Shown here: piece after piece, positions 1-8,991 of the stretch | Layout: every line of letters starts with the position of its first letter | Numbering within the stretch: position 1 is the stretch's first letter | NCBI GenBank assembly: GCA_013820875.1 | Contig: JACDHS010000004.1 | Coordinates: 1 to 64,000, forward strand | Length of the DNA stretch: 64,000 nucleotides | Origin: Verrucomicrobiota bacterium | GTDB lineage: Bacteria > Verrucomicrobiota > Verrucomicrobiia > Limisphaerales > JACDHS01 | Direction: 5' to 3' | Notes under the pieces: generated by a model | The model's database searches: none | What the model saw: only the letters and a program-made list of their open reading frames with translations | Told to the model about the DNA's origin: nothing | Made by a program: the position numbers and the translations under genes

Positions 1-63
1 GCTAATGACCGCTAATAAGAGAGGGATTGCGAGAAAGACCGCTTGAAAGTCGAACCACCTGTT

Positions 64-128
64 GAGTGAAGTCTTTGTTTCGCATAACCACTTCTCCATT
101 AGCGACTATCAGCGAAGATTAGCGGTTA
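64..128 (+). repeat. Dispersed intergenic repeat, copy 1 (tttgtttcgc...cagcgaagattagcggttaa)
   Basis: Matches the reverse complement of 63477-63540 over about 65 bp with scattered mismatches; the terminal motif recurs at 23742-23762. Confidence 0.7.
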
Positions 129-190
129 AACTGCCGTTTTTAGGTTAATAGATGGTGGGTTTAAGCGTGGCTCGCACACCGGTCAAAAAC

Positions 191-270
191 TTCATTCGGG
201 CAAATTGTCGAAAAATAAGGGTTTTTCCGCTTTGGGTCGCCCTGAACGTGGACAACACAGTGTGTTGGCC
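191..270 (-). repeat. Solitary copy of the terminal unit of the 20.7-21.2 kb tandem array
   Basis: ttcattcgggcaaattgtcgaaaaataagg...acgtggacaacacagtgtgttggcc aligns closely, with few mismatches, to the reverse complement of about 21127-21206. Confidence 0.8.
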
Positions 271-390
271 TCTCTGAAAGTCTTGAAATCGCTGTATAAC
301 CGTTGGACTCACAGATTTTTTGCCCTGTAGAAAAGAGAAAGCCGCCAAATGGCGGCTTTTCGTGAAAACTTAAATAGAAGCTAAAAGCGA

Positions 391-801
391 TTAGTGGCAA
401 CCACAACCAGCGCCACAGGAACCTGCGTCAAAATCGTCCTTTTTGGGGACGCGACCGAGTTCAAAGGTCTTGCCGACGTATGAACCAACGGTTTCCTGGA
501 TCTTATGCACTTCATGCTGCGCATCGAGGAAGCTGCGGATCACTGGGTTCGCGAGGACGAGATCGCGTTCTTTTTCGAAATCAGCGACTTCAGCCGGGGA
601 GAGAGTCACGCCCTCGTGTTGCTTGTGATGCAGAAATTCGCCTTTTTCGTTTAAGGCATCGAATTGCGCCTTGGCGCTTTCGTTGCTCGTGAATTGATCA
701 ATGCGGCTCTGAATGCTTTGAAACTCGGGTTGCTTCAAAATGGTTTCGCAGAGTTCTTTGGTTTTCTGGACGATCACGCCTTCTTCGAGATTTGTTTCCA
801 T
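391..801 (-). CDS. YlbF/YmcA-family protein with C-terminal Cys-rich tail (CGAGCGCH)
   Basis: METNLEEGVIVQKTKELCETILKQPEF... resembles the YlbF/YmcA family; internal ATG preferred over the longer ORF. Confidence 0.7.
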   Translation of the reverse strand: METNLEEGVIVQKTKELCETILKQPEFQSIQSRIDQFTSNESAKAQFDALNEKGEFLHHKQHEGVTLSPAEVADFEKERDLVLANPVIRSFLDAQHEVHKIQETVGSYVGKTFELGRVPKKDDFDAGSCGAGCGCH

Positions 802-1016
802 ATTTTTCTTGTTTGCGACGCCAAATAGAACACAGGTTTTCGGCAAGTTCAAATCCTTCGCAGTTTAATTTTGGTGCGGAACTGCTCCCGCCTTAGACAC
901 TAGCGAATGTATCAGGGAAACACTGCACAACCTTTCAGTGCCCACCCGATATTCTCATTATGCGCTGGTTTTGAGAGGCTTAGCTCAACCGCGACTCACC
1001 AGAAGGTCGCATTTTT

Positions 1017-2981
1017 ATGAATACTGCCCGCTTTTATTGCGACCGTCGTTCGCCGCGTATTACGGCGTTTTCCCTGCTTTTATCCATGCTGCTCGTGCCC
1101 GCGGCAACGTCTCATGGGCAGATCGGAACCAATCAACAAATCCAGGCCGAACTCAAAAAACTGAGCCTGGAGGAATTAATGCAAGTTGAAGTGTCTTCAG
1201 TTTCCCGGCGACCGGAAGCACTGAACGAAGTTCCTTCCGCAATTCAGGTGATTACGGGTTCAGAGATTCGCCGTTCTGGAGCACGCAGCATTCCTGAAGC
1301 GTTGCGGATCGCCTCCAACCTTCACGTGGCGCAGGTGGATTCACGTCAGTGGGCCATCAGTGCGCGCGGGTTCAACGCCAGTGTCGCGAACAAATTGCTC
1401 GTGATGATTGATGGGCGCAGCGTTTACACGCCGCTGTTCTCCGGCGTTTTCTGGGATGTGCAGGATACGTTGTTGGAAGACATCGATCGAATTGAAGTTG
1501 TCAGCGGTCCGGGGGCGACTTTATGGGGAGCGAACGCAGTCAATGGCGTCATTAATATTGTCACCAAGAGCGCCAAAGATCCAAGCGCCCAGGGAACACT
1601 TCTCACTGCGGGCGGCGGCACTGAAGAGCGTGGGCTGGCGGGCATTCGTCACGGCGGAAAGCTGGCGGAGAATGTTTACTACCGTGTTTATGGGAAATAT
1701 TTTAACCGCGACAGCGCTGTTCGCGCGAATGGGACCGACAACAAGGATGATTGGCAGTTCGGCCAAGGGGGTTTCCGCATTGATTGGGATGCAACAACGG
1801 AAAGCCTGCTGACATTTCAAGGCGACTTGTACGGAGGCGACATCAACCAGGCTATCAATGACAACATCACGGTAGGCGGCGGCAACTTCTTGAGCCGCTG
1901 GAACCGCACCATTTCCGAAGATTCTGATCTGCAAGTGCAGTTTTACTATGACCGAACCTACCGCCGGATACCGGGGACGTTCGCAGAGGATCTTGATACT
2001 TATGACCTCGATTTTCAGCATCGCTTCCACTGGATGGAGCGAAATGAAATTGTGTGGGGTCTGGGTTATCGTTTGATTGTGGATGATGTTGATAACATCG
2101 CCCTGGCTTTTCTGCCGGAGGAATTGACGCGACACGTTTTCAGCGCATTTGTGCAGGATAAAATTGAGATTGTGGAAGATAAACTGTTCTTCACGCTCGG
2201 CACCAAAATCGAACACAACGATTACACAGGTGTAGAGATTCAACCCAGCGCGCGTGCCGCATGGCTGCCATTGACCAACCAGACGGTTTGGGCGGCTGTC
2301 TCACGCGCCGTGCGCACGCCGTCACGGATTGACCGGCATCTTTTTGCACCGTCCCAACCTCCATTCCTGATTGCGGGCGGACCAGGTTTTGATTCGGAAG
2401 AAGTCATCGCCTACGAAGTGGGTTACAGGTTTCAACCAATGCAACGATTGTCTGTTTCCATCGCAACGTTTTTCAATGAGTACGACCGTTTGCGCAGCGT
2501 CACACCGGGTCCACCGTTGATGATTGAAAACGGACTCGAAGGGGAGACTTACGGTGTGGAACTGGATGCTACTTACAGGGTAACCGAAGCATGGCGGCTG
2601 CGATTTGGATATACGTTTCTAAAAGAAGATATTCGGGTGAAACCCGGGTTCGTGGATGTCAATTTAGGGCGCGCTGAAACATCTGATCCGCGGCATCAGT
2701 TTTCGATTCGTTCGTTGCTCGATTTGCCAAAAAACTTCGAATTGGATTTGGCAGCCCGTTACGTGGATCGGCTTCATAATATTTCAGGAGGACAGATTGG
2801 CACCGTGCCGGGTTATGCTGAACTGGACGCCCGGCTGGGCTGGCGGCCAAGGAAAGACCTGGAGTTCTCCATAGTCGGACAGAACCTTCTCCATGACCGG
2901 CATCCGGAATTTGGTTTTTCCCGGCCCACGCGACCGGAAATTGAACGTAGTGTTTACGGAAAGGTGACATGGCGTTTCTAA
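1017..2981 (+). CDS. TonB-dependent outer-membrane receptor
   Basis: Plug motif (EVPSAIQVITGSEIRRSGARSIPEALR), beta-barrel pattern, C-terminal aromatic residue (WRF). Confidence 0.92.
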   Translation: MNTARFYCDRRSPRITAFSLLLSMLLVPAATSHGQIGTNQQIQAELKKLSLEELMQVEVSSVSRRPEALNEVPSAIQVITGSEIRRSGARSIPEALRIASNLHVAQVDSRQWAISARGFNASVANKLLVMIDGRSVYTPLFSGVFWDVQDTLLEDIDRIEVVSGPGATLWGANAVNGVINIVTKSAKDPSAQGTLLTAGGGTEERGLAGIRHGGKLAENVYYRVYGKYFNRDSAVRANGTDNKDDWQFGQGGFRIDWDATTESLLTFQGDLYGGDINQAINDNITVGGGNFLSRWNRTISEDSDLQVQFYYDRTYRRIPGTFAEDLDTYDLDFQHRFHWMERNEIVWGLGYRLIVDDVDNIALAFLPEELTRHVFSAFVQDKIEIVEDKLFFTLGTKIEHNDYTGVEIQPSARAAWLPLTNQTVWAAVSRAVRTPSRIDRHLFAPSQPPFLIAGGPGFDSEEVIAYEVGYRFQPMQRLSVSIATFFNEYDRLRSVTPGPPLMIENGLEGETYGVELDATYRVTEAWRLRFGYTFLKEDIRVKPGFVDVNLGRAETSDPRHQFSIRSLLDLPKNFELDLAARYVDRLHNISGGQIGTVPGYAELDARLGWRPRKDLEFSIVGQNLLHDRHPEFGFSRPTRPEIERSVYGKVTWRF

Positions 2982-3589
2982 CCACACGCCCGACATCGAC
3001 CGGAGCGTCGAAGCAAGTCCAGCCTGCGTCGCCGGACAGGCGCCGTTTTCTCCGAGGTCTCTTTGCCTTTTCGATACTTTACGCAGCAGCACCTGGCCAA
3101 CTCCAGGCGCAGGATCCTTCCTATCGGATCAAGGCGGTGTTTCTTTATAATTTTGCCCAGTTCGTTACCTGGCCGGAAAGCGCTTTCGCAGGGCCGGAGT
3201 CGCCGTTTGTGATTGGTGTGCTGGGCAGAGATCCGTTTGGCCGTATATTAGATGATACCGTGCGCAATGAAGTCGTTAATCGGCGCAAGCTAGAGGTCCG
3301 CCGCTACCGATCGGTCGGAGAAGTGCGGGAGTGCCAAATTTTGTTTATCAGCCCCTCGGAACAAGCCCAAATGCTGCGCGTGCTGAATGCGTTGGAGGAA
3401 AAGCCGATTTTGACCGTGGCAGAAACGGAATTCTTTACTCGCAATGGCGGCATGATCCGGTTCGTTACAGAACAGAATAAAATCCGCTTTCGCATTAACT
3501 CCGAAGCTGCCGAGCGAGCAGGGCTCACGATCAGTTCCAAACTCCTGCGTTTGGCCGAGATTGTCAGAACCGAAAGGAGCCGCCGATGA
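2969..3589 (+). CDS. YfiR family protein (DUF4154)
   Basis: YRIKAVFLYNFAQFVTWPESAF...FVIGVLGRDPFG signature; overlaps the upstream receptor gene. Confidence 0.88.
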   Translation: MAFLTTRPTSTGASKQVQPASPDRRRFLRGLFAFSILYAAAPGQLQAQDPSYRIKAVFLYNFAQFVTWPESAFAGPESPFVIGVLGRDPFGRILDDTVRNEVVNRRKLEVRRYRSVGEVRECQILFISPSEQAQMLRVLNALEEKPILTVAETEFFTRNGGMIRFVTEQNKIRFRINSEAAERAGLTISSKLLRLAEIVRTERSRR

Positions 3590-5436
3590 GATTCGAAGAT
3601 CTTCCGATCCGACGGAAGTTAATCTCGATCATCATGGCAATTAGCGGGGTGGTGCTGGGTCTGACGTGCGTGTCGTTTGTAGCTTACGAACTGGTGACCT
3701 TTCGGCAGACGATGAAAGACAATCTTGCCACCCTCGCGGAGGTGGTCGCCCGCAACAGCACTGGAGCACTGGCTTTTCAAAACAAGGAGGATGCGGAGGA
3801 GGTTCTTTCCGCACTGGCCGCTGAAAGCCATGTCATGGTTGCCGCCCTTTACGACAAGGATGGCAATCTGTTTGCCTCCTATTTCAAGCGGGGCCACAAA
3901 GAAGATCTTCCCGCAAAGCCGCGGCGCATCGGCATCTTTTCAGACAGTGAGTCCATGATTCTGTTTCAACCGGTGCGCGCGGAAACGGAATTGGGCTTCC
4001 TTTACATGAAGTTGGACCTGAAAGCATTTTACGACCGGCTGAAGCTTTATGCCCTGATGGTGCTTATCATTGTGCTGATTTCCCTGTCTGTGGCTTTCGG
4101 CCTGTCCAATGCCTTGCAGCGCCGCATCTCGAATCCTCTTTCGGAACTGGCTGATTCAGCCCGCAAGGTTTCCGAACTGAAAAGCTACGGTGTGCGCGCC
4201 AAAAAATATGGCCGGGATGAACTGGGGCAATTGACCGATGCCTTCAACGAGATGCTTGAGCAGATCCAACAGCGTGACGCTGCCCTGTCTGAAAAGGAAG
4301 AACGTTTGCGCCTGGCTCTTGACGCCTCGCAGACCGGCATCTGGGATCGGAACCTCGTCACAGGCAGGGAAACCTGGGACTCGCACACGGAACGAATTTT
4401 CGGTTTGAAGCCGGGCGAATTCGATGGCACGCCCCAAATGGTTGAATCACTCATTCACTCCGAAGATCGCCCCACTCTCAACCGAACTCTCAAGGACGCA
4501 CTGGAAACGCGCGGGGATTTCGTGATCGAATTTCGTGTCATCTGGCCGGATGGTTCCATTCGCCACGTTGCAGCCCGGGGCAAAGCGATTTACAATAATC
4601 AAGGCGTGCCACAGCGCATTACCGGTGTCGCCCTGGATGTTACCACACGCAAAAATGCTGAGATGGCTTTGCGCGAAAGTGAAGAAAAATACAGAAAGCT
4701 GAGCGCCGAACTGGATGAACGAGTGAAAGCTCGCACGGCTGAATTGGAACTCACCAATAACGAACTGGAAGCGTTCACTTATTCCGTCTCCCACGATCTG
4801 CGGGCGCCACTTCGACATATGGCCGCCTACTCGCAACTTCTCCTGGAGGATCACGGCAAAAAACTCGATTCGGAAGCGGTTCGTTTCCTTTCCCGCATCC
4901 GCACAAGTGCGCGTAATATGGGCTATCTCGTGGATGACCTGCTGAACCTCGCACGCATCGGCCGACAGGATTTGAAACGGGAACCGACCTCCTTGAATAA
5001 GCTCGTGGATGAGGCTCTCACCACCCTCAAGCCGGAGACGGAACAAAGGCAAATCGAGTGGAAGATTGCCCGGTTGCCTATCGCCAGGTGCGACCCTGGC
5101 CTGATGAAGCAGGTGTTTGTTAATATCCTTTCCAATGCGGTGAAGTACTCACGCCCAAGAGAAACGGCGGTCATTGAAGTGGGACAAACGCAGATCGACA
5201 ACGAGACTGTGATTTTTATCCGCGACAACGGTGTCGGTTTCAATATGGAGTATTCAAACAAGTTGTTTGGCGTGTTTGAACGGTTGCATCGGCAGGATGA
5301 GTTTGAGGGCACTGGTGTCGGGTTGGCAACTGTGGCTCGCATCGTTGGAAAGCACAACGGACGCATCTGGGCCGAGGCCGAGGAGAACAAAGGGGCCACG
5401 TTTTATTTTACAATCGCCGGAATTAAGAAAGGTTAA
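3586..5436 (+). CDS. Membrane sensor histidine kinase (periplasmic sensor, HAMP, PAS, HisKA, HATPase)
   Basis: TM segments, HAMP-like region, PAS domain, SHDLRAPLRHM H-box, DNGVGFN and GTGVGLA boxes. Confidence 0.93.
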   Translation: MRFEDLPIRRKLISIIMAISGVVLGLTCVSFVAYELVTFRQTMKDNLATLAEVVARNSTGALAFQNKEDAEEVLSALAAESHVMVAALYDKDGNLFASYFKRGHKEDLPAKPRRIGIFSDSESMILFQPVRAETELGFLYMKLDLKAFYDRLKLYALMVLIIVLISLSVAFGLSNALQRRISNPLSELADSARKVSELKSYGVRAKKYGRDELGQLTDAFNEMLEQIQQRDAALSEKEERLRLALDASQTGIWDRNLVTGRETWDSHTERIFGLKPGEFDGTPQMVESLIHSEDRPTLNRTLKDALETRGDFVIEFRVIWPDGSIRHVAARGKAIYNNQGVPQRITGVALDVTTRKNAEMALRESEEKYRKLSAELDERVKARTAELELTNNELEAFTYSVSHDLRAPLRHMAAYSQLLLEDHGKKLDSEAVRFLSRIRTSARNMGYLVDDLLNLARIGRQDLKREPTSLNKLVDEALTTLKPETEQRQIEWKIARLPIARCDPGLMKQVFVNILSNAVKYSRPRETAVIEVGQTQIDNETVIFIRDNGVGFNMEYSNKLFGVFERLHRQDEFEGTGVGLATVARIVGKHNGRIWAEAEENKGATFYFTIAGIKKG

Positions 5437-5440
5437 AATT

Positions 5441-5878
5441 ATGAGTCATGAAGCCATTGATATTCTGCTGGTAGAAGACAATCCTGATGACGTGGAACTG
5501 GCCTTGCTCGCATTGCGCCGCAACAATCTGGCCAACCAGATCCACATCGCCAGGGATGGCGCCGAAGCGCTCGACTTCCTGTTCTGTCGCGGAGCGTTCA
5601 GCAGTCGCGCCCCCGATCGTCCGCCAAGGGTTGTCTTATTGGATCTTAAACTTCCAAAGATTGACGGCATGGAAGTCCTCCGAGCCATCAAAGCCGATCC
5701 GCGCACCCAAACCGTTCCAGTGGTCGTAATGACTTCGTCGCGGGAACAACGTGATATGGTGGAAGGTTACAAACTGGGCGTAAACAGCTATATCCAAAAG
5801 CCGATTGATTTCACGCAGTTCCGGGACATTGTCAAAAATCTGGGTTTCTATTGGCTGGTTATCAACCAGGTGCCGTGA
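5441..5878 (+). CDS. Response regulator receiver protein (Rcp1/CheY-like)
   Basis: MSHEAIDILLVEDNPDDVELA...LLDLKLPKIDG...VVMTSS...KP; ATG at 5441, 4 bp after the kinase stop, preferred to the ORF start at 5231. Confidence 0.93.
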   Translation: MSHEAIDILLVEDNPDDVELALLALRRNNLANQIHIARDGAEALDFLFCRGAFSSRAPDRPPRVVLLDLKLPKIDGMEVLRAIKADPRTQTVPVVVMTSSREQRDMVEGYKLGVNSYIQKPIDFTQFRDIVKNLGFYWLVINQVP

Positions 5879-5914
5879 CGCCGTATTCAGTATTCAATAT
5901 TCAGTGTTCGGTAT

Positions 5915-7402
5915 TCAGATTCCGATATTCAACACTTTGACGGCGGCTTTGGTGAGCTGAATGGCTGGTTCAGGATTCACGCCGAGGTAAAGCATCCCCG
6001 CCATACAAACACCCAGGGACAAACGGGTAGGAATGGAAATGGCGATGGGTGAAAGATCGTTCGGATCCCTGGACCAATAGATCGCCCGGATCACACCGAA
6101 ATAATAATAGAGCGACATCACCACACCGGCGATTGCGACTCCAACGAGCACATAATACGCAGTGTTGCTTGCGCCTTGTTCGACTACAGCTTTCAACAAG
6201 AGAAACTTTCCGAAGAATCCAGCCAGAGGTGGTATGCCAGCCAGCGAAACCATGGCCAGAGTCAATGCGGCAGCTAGAAACGGCGACCGCCGCCCCAGGC
6301 CCGCGAGCACAGTAATATCATCGGAGTCCTGTTGCCGAGTGACCAACACGATCACGGTGAAAGCAGCGATTACGGTGAACAAATAACCTGCCAGGTAATA
6401 AAGCACGGCTGAGGAACCTGTCCTGGTAAGGGCCGCGAAACCGAGTAACAGGTAGCCGGCGTTTGCAATGCTGGAATAACCCATCAGACGTTTGAGGTTG
6501 CGTTGGGGAATCGCGCACAGATTGCCGTAGAGAATGGTAATCGCGGCAATGCCGATCAACAGGTTCGTCCATTCCAACGCCACTTGCGGCACGGCAATAA
6601 ACAAAACCCGGAGCAACAGAACAATTCCCGCGGCTTTCGAACCCACCGCCAGAAAGGCAGTCGCTGGCGCGGGTGAACCCTGGTAAACATCCGGAGCCCA
6701 GACCTGCATGGGAAATGCCGCAAGCTTGAAAGCCAACCCGACGAAGATAAAAAATAATCCCGCGAGGAAGAGTGGTTGCGTGCCCAATACTGGATTCGTG
6801 CTCAGCAAACTATGGAGTTCAGAAAAGTTGGTGGTCCCGCTGATCCCAAAAACAAAGGCCAGCCCAAAAACAAAAAACGCAGTCGAAACAGCGCCAAGAA
6901 TCAAATACTTGATACCAGCTTCAAGTGAGCTGATGCGATTGCGTTGAAAGCTGTTCAGGATGTAAAAAGTGATCGTGATCAGTTCGAGCGCGACAAACAC
7001 GAGCACGAAATCATTGGCCGAAGAAGCGAACAGCATTCCAGCCAGAGCCATCAGGATAAGGGAGTAAAACTCCGCAATGCCGGTCTTGATGCGATCCGCA
7101 AATTCCGCAGCCATGATGATAACGAAGAGCGCCGCCAGAATAAAAAACTGTTTAAAGAAGGTTGCCAGGCCGTCCACCACGAACATTTTTCCGAAAGCGT
7201 AATCCGCCAATATCTCGGTTCCTCCAGAGGGAAACAGCTCTTTACGCGCAAAAATGCTGAAGATGAAAATGAGGAGCAAACCTGCGGCAGCAGCGTAACC
7301 GAGCTTGCGCTTGTGTTGTGCCGGGGTCCACAAATCACCGAGCAAAACGCCCAAAGCGAGAATCACAACCGCAATTTCCAAACTGATAAGCGAAAAGTTC
7401 AT
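5915..7402 (-). CDS. nuoN: NADH-quinone oxidoreductase subunit N
   Basis: Proton-antiporter-like membrane subunit; last gene of the collinear nuo operon. Confidence 0.95.
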   Translation of the reverse strand: MNFSLISLEIAVVILALGVLLGDLWTPAQHKRKLGYAAAAGLLLIFIFSIFARKELFPSGGTEILADYAFGKMFVVDGLATFFKQFFILAALFVIIMAAEFADRIKTGIAEFYSLILMALAGMLFASSANDFVLVFVALELITITFYILNSFQRNRISSLEAGIKYLILGAVSTAFFVFGLAFVFGISGTTNFSELHSLLSTNPVLGTQPLFLAGLFFIFVGLAFKLAAFPMQVWAPDVYQGSPAPATAFLAVGSKAAGIVLLLRVLFIAVPQVALEWTNLLIGIAAITILYGNLCAIPQRNLKRLMGYSSIANAGYLLLGFAALTRTGSSAVLYYLAGYLFTVIAAFTVIVLVTRQQDSDDITVLAGLGRRSPFLAAALTLAMVSLAGIPPLAGFFGKFLLLKAVVEQGASNTAYYVLVGVAIAGVVMSLYYYFGVIRAIYWSRDPNDLSPIAISIPTRLSLGVCMAGMLYLGVNPEPAIQLTKAAVKVLNIGI

Positions 7403-7404
7403 TG

Positions 7405-8991
7405 TCAGGGTTTCTCAACGGCAACTTGCGCAGTGGCGCTTTCCTGGATTGGTTTGCCGAAGGCAGTATCCAAGAGGACATCCACGCTGGGCTTAATTTT
7501 GTCAGTCAATAACCGGGGAGCAAAACCGAACAACAACAGGGCGCCCACCAACAGGACATAAGGCAGCTTGGGCCACCACGCAAAACCATGAATGGATCGA
7601 CTACCCGCATCTTTTACATTGGCGAATTCAGCGGACACTGGTCCGTGCAGAATGTTGCGAACCGCGCGCAGCATATAAAGGGCGCCGATTACGAGGGCGC
7701 CCCAGACGGCTGCAACCACAATCCAATTGATTGCCGCGCCGGACGTGTGAAATGCCCCCTTCCAGGAACCAAATAGCACCATCATTTCACCGGCAAAATT
7801 TGCGAACCCAGGGAGACCGCATCCAGCCATTGCCGCCATAACGAGCGTTGCGCCCACAAATGGCATCGGACGAAGCAAGCCGCTCATTTTGTTCATGTCG
7901 AGCGTGTTGGTTTGCTCGCGGATATAACCACTCAGAGCAAAGCTTAAGGCGGCAAGAAAACCGTGCGCCACCATCACCACGACAGTGCCGGTGATGCCGA
8001 TCAGACTCAAACTGGCAATGCCAAGGAAACAAAAGCCCATGTGCGCAACACTGGAATTTCCAATTAGCATGTTCAAATCGCGCTGGCGCATCGCCACCCA
8101 ACCGACGTAAACAATGTTACCGAGACACAGGACCGCGATGATATGCAACCAGCTCTGGGCAGCTTCGGGCATGAGCGGCAAGGCAATCCGGATCAAACCA
8201 TAGAGACCAAATTTCTTTAAGACACCTGCATGAAGCATTGCGGTGGCTGTCGGCGCTGAACCGTACCCCAATGGCGCCCATGTGTGGAACGGCCAGAGCG
8301 ACACAAGAATTCCAAACCCGAACAAGAGCAGCGGGAAGATGAGATTTTGCGCATTCACGTTCATCGGGTTCTTGCTGAAGTAATTGGTGAGTTCAGCAAT
8401 GTTGAACGTGCGACTGTCTGGTGGCAGTTGAAGGTAAAGCGCGATCAAGCCAACAAGCGCCAAAAGCGCGCCAAGGCTCAGGTAAATGGTAATCTGGAAC
8501 GTGGCGTAATTCTTGTTCTCTCCGCGCCCCCACAATCCAATCATGATGAACGTCGGCACGAGCGCGAGTTCGTGGAAAAAGTAAAAGAAGAACAAATCGT
8601 AAGACGCAAAAGCACCCAGGATTCCGCCAGTCATCACCAGCAGCAGAACGTAAAATTCTTTTTCGTACTTATTGATTTCCCGCGAAACTGCCGCTGCCGC
8701 AAAGGCAACAATGGCTCCCATCAAGATCAAGCCGACGTTCAACCCATCAACGGCAACATGATAGTTGATTCCAAGAGAACCGATCCATTCGACTTTATGC
8801 TGCAACTGCCGGCCGGGGAAGCCAGTGGTAAAATCGAAGAAAAACATTTTCAGCGCGAACAATGCTGAAATCGCGGTTGCCAGTAGCGCCAAATTCCGAA
8901 TTACGAAACGGAAATTGCGGGGAATGAACAACAGAATCAGCGCCGCAAGAAGCGGGCAGCAGATAATGTAAGTTAAAATATATTTCGTCAT
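7405..8991 (-). CDS. nuoM: NADH-quinone oxidoreductase subunit M
   Basis: MTKYILTYIICCPLLAALILLF...; the ORF extends to 9144 but internal ATG at 8991 fits better. Confidence 0.95.
   Translation of the reverse strand: MTKYILTYIICCPLLAALILLFIPRNFRFVIRNLALLATAISALFALKMFFFDFTTGFPGRQLQHKVEWIGSLGINYHVAVDGLNVGLILMGAIVAFAAAAVSREINKYEKEFYVLLLVMTGGILGAFASYDLFFFYFFHELALVPTFIMIGLWGRGENKNYATFQITIYLSLGALLALVGLIALYLQLPPDSRTFNIAELTNYFSKNPMNVNAQNLIFPLLLFGFGILVSLWPFHTWAPLGYGSAPTATAMLHAGVLKKFGLYGLIRIALPLMPEAAQSWLHIIAVLCLGNIVYVGWVAMRQRDLNMLIGNSSVAHMGFCFLGIASLSLIGITGTVVVMVAHGFLAALSFALSGYIREQTNTLDMNKMSGLLRPMPFVGATLVMAAMAGCGLPGFANFAGEMMVLFGSWKGAFHTSGAAINWIVVAAVWGALVIGALYMLRAVRNILHGPVSAEFANVKDAGSRSIHGFAWWPKLPYVLLVGALLLFGFAPRLLTDKIKPSVDVLLDTAFGKPIQESATAQVAVEKP

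Noticed and set aside
1521-2243. 240-aa minus-strand ORF inside the TonB receptor gene
   Set aside because: Antisense to a well-supported gene, no recognisable domain.
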